From assembly GCF_014656195.1 (NCBI RefSeq), contig NZ_BNBY01000044.1, forward strand, positions 1-51,637: a DNA stretch of 51,637 bases. The letters run 5' to 3'. The notes under the pieces are model-generated. The model ran no database searches. It was given only the letters and a program-made list of their open reading frames with translations, and had not been told where the DNA came from. This document shows positions 47,638 through 51,637 of this stretch, one piece after another. Each line of letters starts with the position of its first letter. Positions within the stretch are counted from its first letter, which is position 1. A program made the position numbers and the translations under genes. Source of the stretch: Kitasatospora xanthocidica. GTDB lineage: Bacteria; Actinomycetota; Actinomycetes; Streptomycetales; Streptomycetaceae.

Positions 47638-48309
47638 ATGCAGAAGTTCGACACCACCGCCCCGATCACCGCGGCCCTGGACCTCCCGGCGGGCCTGATC
47701 CGGTTCGTCGCCGACGAGCGGAGCGACACCACGGTCGAGGTCCTCCCGGCGGACGCCTCGAAGAGCCGCGACGTGAAGGCGGCCGAGCAGATCCGGGTCG
47801 CCTACGCCGACGGTCTGCTGCGGATCGAGGCCCCGGCGGCGAAGAGCCGGATCCTCGGCGACTCCGGGCGGGTCGAGGTGACCGTCCGACTGCCCGCCGG
47901 CTCCCGCGTCGAGGCGAAGGCCGCCCTCGCCGAACTGCACGGCGCCGGCCGCCTCGGCGACGTCACCTTCGAAGGCGCGCAGGCCACGGTCACGCTGGAG
48001 GAGACCGCGGGCGCCCGTCTCACCGTCCAGGCCGGCGACATCCACCTCGGCCGCCTGAACGGCCCGGCGCAGCTCAGCACCCGGAAGGGGAACCTGCGGA
48101 TCGACGAGGCCACCGGCGGCACCCTGGCGCTGCGCACCGAGCACGGCGACATCTCGGTCGTCGCCGCCCGCGGCGTCTCGGCCACCCTCGACGCCGGCAC
48201 CTCCTACGGCCGGGTCCGCAACGCCCTGACCAACACCGAGGGCGTCGCCGTCGGCCTGGCCGTCACCGCGACCACCGCCTACGGCGACATCACCGCCCGC
48301 AGCCTCTGA
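47638..48309 (+). CDS. DUF4097 family protein, 223 aa
   Basis: The DUF4097 fold is a right-handed beta-helix-like adhesin-type repeat: LDLPAGLIRFVADERSDTTVEVLP, EVTVRLPAGSRVEAKAAL, ARLTVQAGDIHLGRLNGPAQLSTRKGNLRI, ALRTEHGDISVVAARG and TTAYGDITARSL. Such proteins often sit with two-component or anti-sigma systems, but their function is unknown. No signal peptide or membrane segment is present. The ATG at 47638 follows GGAGCAGGAGAG. The serine hydrolase starts 38 bp after its stop, so they are probably one operon. Confidence 0.88.
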   Translation: MQKFDTTAPITAALDLPAGLIRFVADERSDTTVEVLPADASKSRDVKAAEQIRVAYADGLLRIEAPAAKSRILGDSGRVEVTVRLPAGSRVEAKAALAELHGAGRLGDVTFEGAQATVTLEETAGARLTVQAGDIHLGRLNGPAQLSTRKGNLRIDEATGGTLALRTEHGDISVVAARGVSATLDAGTSYGRVRNALTNTEGVAVGLAVTATTAYGDITARSL

Positions 48310-48347
48310 GCACCACCGCGCACACCCACCACGAGACAGGAATCATC

Positions 48348-49472
48348 ATGAGCGAGTCCCTGAACACCGTCGAGCGCCCCGTCGGCCCCGACCGTCCCGA
48401 ACTGCAGCGGGCCATCGAGGAGTTCGTCGCCGCCGGCTTCGCCGGGATACAGCTGCGGGTCAACGACGAGCACGGCGAATGGACCGGCAGCGCCGGGGTG
48501 CGCGACCTCGGCGAGAGCGCCAAGCCGGCGACGGACGGGCGGTTCTGGGCGGGCAGCGTCGTCAAGACCTTCACCGCGACCGCGGTGCTGCAACTGGTGG
48601 CCGAGGAACGGATCGGCCTGGACAGCCCGGTGGCCGAGCACCTGCCCGAACTCGGGCTGGACGAGCGGATCACGGTGCGGATGCTGCTGCGGCACACCAG
48701 CGGGCTGTTCAACTACACCGGCGAGTACTACGAGGACGGGACGGTCGTGCCGGGCATCCCCGCCACCGGCAAGGACTGGGTGGACAACCGGCTGCGCGCC
48801 TACCGGCCGCAGGAGCTGGTCGAGTTGGCGCTGTCCAAGCCGGCGCGGTTCGAACCGGGAGCGGGCTTCAGCTACTCCAACACCAACTACACGCTGGCCG
48901 CGCTGCTGATCGAGCGGGTCGCCGGCCGCCCGTACGGCGAGGAGATGGGCCGGCGGATCCTGGAGCCGCTCGGACTGCGGGACACCGTCCTGGCGGGCGA
49001 TGTCACGGACCTGCCCGAGCCGCACGCCCACGGCTACTACCGCTACCAGGACGGCGACGAGTGGAAGGCCGTCGACGTCTCCCGCCAGAACCTCTCCATG
49101 CTGCTCGGCGCCGGCGGCATGATCTCGACCACCCGGGACCTCCACACCTTCGTCTCCGCGCTGAACGCCGGCACGCTCCTGCCGGCGCCGCTGCTGGCCG
49201 AGATGCGCACGCCGCACGGCGAACTCGGTTACGGCTTCGGGCTGTTCGTGCAGGACCTGGGCCCGGACCGCGGCACCGTCTACCACCACAACGGCGGCGC
49301 GCCGGGCGGCTACGGGGCGCTGATGTACAGCTCGCCGGACGGCCGCAGGACCCTGACCGCCGGACTGACCACCGGGGACGCCGAGATGAACCCCGCGGAG
49401 GTGTTCCCGGTGGCCCTGGACAGGCTCGTCAAGGCGGTGTTCACCGTCCACGGCCCGGCGGCCGGCGCGTAG
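48348..49472 (+). CDS. Serine hydrolase, beta-lactamase/DD-peptidase family, 374 aa
   Basis: A class-C-type beta-lactamase-fold hydrolase. The SxxK motif is Ser70-Val-Val-Lys73, the YxN motif is Tyr176-Ser-Asn178 (GFSYSNTNY), and the third motif is HHNGGAPGG near residue 313. No signal peptide is present, so it is cytoplasmic and is more likely an esterase or amidase than a cell-wall enzyme. The ATG at 48348 has GAGACAGG upstream. It follows the DUF4097 gene closely. The neighbouring MarR gene is convergent. Confidence 0.92.
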   Translation: MSESLNTVERPVGPDRPELQRAIEEFVAAGFAGIQLRVNDEHGEWTGSAGVRDLGESAKPATDGRFWAGSVVKTFTATAVLQLVAEERIGLDSPVAEHLPELGLDERITVRMLLRHTSGLFNYTGEYYEDGTVVPGIPATGKDWVDNRLRAYRPQELVELALSKPARFEPGAGFSYSNTNYTLAALLIERVAGRPYGEEMGRRILEPLGLRDTVLAGDVTDLPEPHAHGYYRYQDGDEWKAVDVSRQNLSMLLGAGGMISTTRDLHTFVSALNAGTLLPAPLLAEMRTPHGELGYGFGLFVQDLGPDRGTVYHHNGGAPGGYGALMYSSPDGRRTLTAGLTTGDAEMNPAEVFPVALDRLVKAVFTVHGPAAGA

Positions 49473-49575
49473 CGGACGGTCCTGCGGCCCCGCCCGGAGC
49501 CCGTGTCCGGCGGGGGCGCCGCCCTGAGGCTGCTGTCCGGAGGCTGCTGCCCGGCGGGGTCATCGACCGGCGGGG

Positions 49576-50106
49576 TCACCGCCCGGCGGGGTCCCCGGTG
49601 TGGTCGCCGAGGGTGAGCAGGACGCGGCGCAGCAGGCCGGCGAGCTGGTCGCGTTCGTCGGCGGTGAGCCCGGCGAGCTGGTGCTCCTCGCCGGTGAGGT
49701 GGTGCTCGACGAGGCGGTTGGCCAGTTCCCGGCCGGTGTCGGTCAGGGAGATCAGCACCCGGCGGCGGTGGGCGGGGTCGACGGCCCGCTCGACCAGGCC
49801 CTTCTGTTCGAGGTGGTCGATGCGGTTGGTGAGCGCCGCGGAGCTGACCATCGCGGCCGAGCTGAGCTCGCCGGCGGTGAGGACGTGCGGGGCGCCGGAG
49901 CGCAGCAGGGTGGCCAGGACGTCGAACTCCCAGGGTTCGATGCCGTGGACGGTCAGGTTCTCCTTGATCCCGCGCTCCAGCAGGCGCGAGGCGCGGGAGA
50001 TGCGGCCGATCACGGCCATGGGGGAGGTGTCCAGGTCGGGGCGGACCGCACGCCACTGTGCGGTGATGCGGTCGACACCGTCGTGCTGCGGCTGCTGTTC
50101 CGTCAT
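49576..50106 (-). CDS. MarR family regulator, 176 aa
   Basis: A MarR protein of the longer group: MAVIGRISRASRLLERGIKENLTVHGIEPWEFDVLATLLRSGAPHVLTAGELSSAAMVSSAALTNRIDHLEQKGLVERAVDPAHRRRVLISLTDTG. The N-terminal 30 residues and the block VDRITAQWRAVRPDLDTSPM resemble the MarR protein at 29721, so the two are paralogues of one subgroup. The ATG at 50106 is natural. It is divergent from an epimerase-type gene, with two matching operators in the gap. Confidence 0.93.
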   Translation of the reverse strand: MTEQQPQHDGVDRITAQWRAVRPDLDTSPMAVIGRISRASRLLERGIKENLTVHGIEPWEFDVLATLLRSGAPHVLTAGELSSAAMVSSAALTNRIDHLEQKGLVERAVDPAHRRRVLISLTDTGRELANRLVEHHLTGEEHQLAGLTADERDQLAGLLRRVLLTLGDHTGDPAGR

Positions 50107-50120
50107 GCCCCGGAGTCTAA

Positions 50121-50138
50121 CATTTCGATGTGGAAATG
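50121..50138. promoter_or_regulatory. MarR operator O1
   Basis: CATTTC-N6-GAAATG spans 18 bp, directly upstream of the -35 box of the epimerase promoter. It has the same size and half-sites as O2. Confidence 0.75.
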
Positions 50139-50139
50139 T

Positions 50140-50169
50140 TTGACATCGCGGATCGAGCTTGCCTATAAT
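50140..50169 (+). promoter_or_regulatory. Consensus promoter of the epimerase gene
   Basis: TTGACA (50140-50145) and TATAAT (50164-50169) with 18 bp between them. This is a perfect match to both boxes of the main sigma-factor consensus, which is rare in actinomycetes. Confidence 0.85.
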
Positions 50170-50184
50170 TTCGACATCGAAATT
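50167..50184. promoter_or_regulatory. MarR operator O2
   Basis: AATTTCGA-CA-TCGAAATT is a perfect 8-2-8 repeat overlapping the end of the -10 box and the transcription start. Repressor at O1 and O2 would bracket the promoter. Confidence 0.85.
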
Positions 50185-50213
50185 TTCGACACCTTCGACA
50201 TGGGGGAACCGTC

Positions 50214-51104
50214 ATGAAGGTCCTGCTCACCGGCGCCACCGGCTACATCGGCTCCGCCGTCACCGAACACCTCGTCGCCGCCGGCCACCAGGTCGTCGCG
50301 CTCACCCGCAGCGCCGAGCCCCAGCCCGGCCGGGCCTGGCACGCCCAGCTGGTCGGCGACACCGCCGACCCGGCCTCGCTGGCCGGCGCCGTCACCCCGG
50401 ACATCGAGGCCGTGATCCACCTGGCGCCCCCGAGCGGCGACGCCGACGTCGACACCGCCGTCATCGAAGCCCTCGCCACCCCACTGCGCGGCACCGGCCG
50501 CCCCCTCGTCTACACCAGCGGCGTCTGGGTGCTCGGCGCCACCGGCGAGGCCCAGGAGGTCGGCGAGCAGGCCCCGACCAACCCGATCGACATCGTCGGC
50601 TACCGCCCGCGGATCGAGCAGCGAGTCCTGGCCGAGGCCGGCGAGGGCGTGCGCGCGGTCGTCGTCCGGCCCGGCATCGTGTACGGCCGCGGCGGCGGCA
50701 TCCCCGCCATCCTGGTCGACCGGGCCCGCACGCAGGGGGCACCCGAGTACTACGGCGAGAAGGACGTGCGCTGGCCCACCGTCCACGTCGACGACCTCGC
50801 CGACCTGTTCGTCACCGCCGTCGAGCGGGCCGAGGCCGGCACCGTCTGGCACGGCGTCGGCGAATCCGCCGTCCCGGTCCGCGACCTCGCCCGGGCCGCC
50901 GGCCACGCCGCCGGAGTACCCGCCGACCCGCACCCGGTGCCGGTGGACCAGGCCGCCGAGGTCTTCGGCCCGCTCTTCGCCGACGCGCTCGCCCTCGACC
51001 AGAGCGTCAGCGGCGCCGCCGCCCGTACCGCCCTCGACTGGCAGCCGACCCGGCCGGGCGTGGTCGCCGAGCTGGAGTCGGGCTCCTACCGGCAGGCCGA
51101 CTGA
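50214..51104 (+). CDS. NAD-dependent epimerase/reductase-type protein, 296 aa
   Basis: An extended SDR with TGATGYIG at residues 6-13, then EAVIHLAPPSG, PLVYTSGVWVLG and RAVVVRPGIVYGRGGGIPAILVDRAR. The usual YxxxK reads YRPRIEQ, with Tyr kept but Lys replaced, so it belongs to the atypical SDR group and may bind NAD(P) without classical catalysis. The C-terminal part (WPTVHVDDLADLFVTAVER) fits the substrate domain. The start follows GGGGG. It is strongly expressed when MarR is off, judging by its promoter; the substrate is unknown. Confidence 0.87.
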   Translation: MKVLLTGATGYIGSAVTEHLVAAGHQVVALTRSAEPQPGRAWHAQLVGDTADPASLAGAVTPDIEAVIHLAPPSGDADVDTAVIEALATPLRGTGRPLVYTSGVWVLGATGEAQEVGEQAPTNPIDIVGYRPRIEQRVLAEAGEGVRAVVVRPGIVYGRGGGIPAILVDRARTQGAPEYYGEKDVRWPTVHVDDLADLFVTAVERAEAGTVWHGVGESAVPVRDLARAAGHAAGVPADPHPVPVDQAAEVFGPLFADALALDQSVSGAAARTALDWQPTRPGVVAELESGSYRQAD

Positions 51105-51340
51105 CCACCCGTACCCCCACCGCACCCCCCACCCGGTCGGCCCGGGGGCACACCAGCCCCCGGGCCGGCGCGGGGCGCGCGGGCCCGCACGGGGGTGTCG
51201 GGCAGGGACGGGAAGAGCAGGCCGGCGAGTGGCACCCCGGGTGGCCGGAGCCCGTCGGCCGGACGGCTGCCTTGCCCCCCACGACGGCGTCGCCCACCGG
51301 CACGACGGCCGCTGCGCCCACGGTTTGCGGGCGGAGGGCA
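51105..51340. other. Intergenic stretch, no supported gene
   Basis: It contains the terminator of the epimerase gene and then GC-rich DNA with open frames on both strands but no ribosome-binding site or recognisable protein. A minus-strand frame starting GTG at 51321 runs into the epimerase gene and is not convincing. Confidence 0.4.
51138..51167 (+). terminator. Terminator of the epimerase gene
   Basis: CGGCCCGGGGGC (51138-51149) and its complement (51156-51167) with a 6-base loop, 33 bp after the stop. Confidence 0.75.
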
Positions 51341-51367
51341 GCCTCCTCTAGGCGAAGTCGAGGAGGC
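51341..51367 (-). other. Small hairpin downstream of the damage-type promoter
   Basis: GCCTCCTC (51341-51348) and GAGGAGGC (51360-51367) with an 11-base loop. On the minus strand it would be transcribed about 25 bases after the putative PafBC promoter start, as a 5' leader structure or part of a short RNA. Confidence 0.4.
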
Positions 51368-51396
51368 GGCCCCCCGGGTTTCCTCAGGGTGCGGCG

Positions 51397-51419
51397 AGCG
51401 TAACCCGGGCCACTGACAA
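51397..51419 (-). promoter_or_regulatory. PafBC-type (RecA-NDp) DNA-damage promoter motif
   Basis: Read on the minus strand, TTGTCAGTG, 8 bases, then TACGCT matches the TTGTCRGTG-N8-TANNNT motif of LexA-independent damage-induced actinobacterial promoters, which use the PafBC regulator. Transcription would run left from about 51390. No clear gene follows it in this direction. Confidence 0.65.
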
Positions 51420-51637
51420 CAGCCCCGGCCGTCGGCCCGGCGCACGAAGCTCGACGGGGGCGCGGTGACCGTTCTCGACGTGGCGTGAGGCGTCGACCGT
51501 GAGCCCCCGGCCCACCTCGGCCGGGGGCTCACGTCGTCGTGGGCCGCGCCGATGTCCTCCGGTCGTCTGCCGGTCGGGTCAGACACCCCATGACGTTTGA
51601 GGTCAAGCGGCATGGAGGTCTGCGTGGTGGGACCAGG
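51420..51637. other. Right-edge stretch, no supported gene
   Basis: Apart from the 15-bp hairpin at 51498-51533, I see no gene or recognisable motif here. A long minus-strand frame starting at 51613 gives a low-complexity Arg/Pro/Ser-rich translation and is not accepted. Confidence 0.4.
51498..51533. terminator. 15-bp hairpin at the right edge
   Basis: CGTGAGCCCCCGGCC (51498-51512) and its complement (51519-51533) with a 6-base loop. It may end a gene that lies mostly outside the window. Confidence 0.65.

Noticed and set aside
51397..51460. GCCACTG string resembling part of a cobalamin riboswitch
   Set aside because: The B12 box and the rest of the core are missing. The string is the complement of a PafBC promoter motif.
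51086..51613. 175-codon minus-strand frame at the right edge
   Set aside because: Low-complexity translation and no ribosome-binding site, and it crosses two hairpins and a promoter motif.
1..51637. CRISPR array, tRNA, rRNA or prophage
   Set aside because: No spaced repeat arrays, cloverleaf ends, rRNA-like segments or phage structural genes were found by reading. Tandem repeats seen here are contiguous and short.
1..51637. Polyketide or NRPS biosynthetic cluster
   Set aside because: No KS, AT, ACP, C, A or T domain motifs are present. SDR, VOC and SRPBCC genes are scattered singly with their own regulators.

Overview
The window is very GC-rich DNA (third codon positions almost all G or C) from a filamentous actinomycete, most likely a Streptomyces or Kitasatospora. 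Signs of this are the clpP3-clpP4-popR locus, secreted RICIN and peptidoglycan-binding proteins, a Tat-exported flavoprotein, many regulator/target pairs and leaderless GTG or ATG starts. I see no rRNA, tRNA, CRISPR array, prophage or polyketide/NRPS cluster. The content resembles accessory or chromosome-arm DNA: short operons, at least nine regulators in 51 kb, four VOC-family proteins and several secreted proteins.

Layout. 0.2-3 kb: small secreted protein, DUF4262 protein, cold-shock protein, secreted peptidoglycan-binding protein, GPP34 protein. 3-5.1 kb: GntR regulator divergent from a VOC-SDR operon. 5.1-8.6 kb: translationally coupled SPFH and NAD-kinase-like genes, then a MarR/SDR divergent pair. 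8.8-11.8 kb: RidA, a double-VOC protein, a CxxC protein and a MarR/VOC pair with twin operators. 12-15.2 kb: vWA protein and two membrane proteins. 15.4-19.6 kb: VOC protein, alpha/beta hydrolase, an NTF2-like/LysR pair and an SRPBCC/TetR pair sharing a nested palindrome. 19.8-22.8 kb: small unknown proteins, an MDMPI-SCP2 protein and a PlsC-type acyltransferase. 22.9-24.7 kb: clpP3-clpP4 convergent with popR. 24.9-29.6 kb: DUF1963, BBE-type flavoprotein, DUF2278 and an MFS exporter divergent from a MarR gene. 30.5-31.8 kb: PadR plus membrane protein. 32-37.4 kb: a five-gene unit of two ABC permeases, a lipoprotein binding protein, a HAD phosphatase and an RNase-J-like metallo-beta-lactamase. 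37.6-42.6 kb: secreted multidomain protein, uronate-dehydrogenase-like enzyme, RICIN protein and YceI protein. 42.7-46.4 kb: a membrane protein beside a kinase-like gene that is broken by a TnpB element and a frameshift. 46.7-51.6 kb: nicotinamidase, DUF4097 plus serine hydrolase, a MarR/epimerase pair with two operators around a consensus promoter, and a DNA-damage-type promoter at the right edge with no clear gene.

The main functional units are small regulator-enzyme pairs, probably for reactive electrophiles or xenobiotics (MarR, TetR, LysR or GntR with SDR, VOC, MFS or SRPBCC proteins), a protein-turnover module (ClpP3/ClpP4/PopR), and an ATPase-less importer linked to a predicted phosphodiesterase-phosphatase pair. 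The best candidates for something undescribed are the importer-HAD-MBL operon, the ClpP4 lacking its catalytic histidine, the SPFH/NAD-kinase-like pair, and the kinase-like locus split by a TnpB element.
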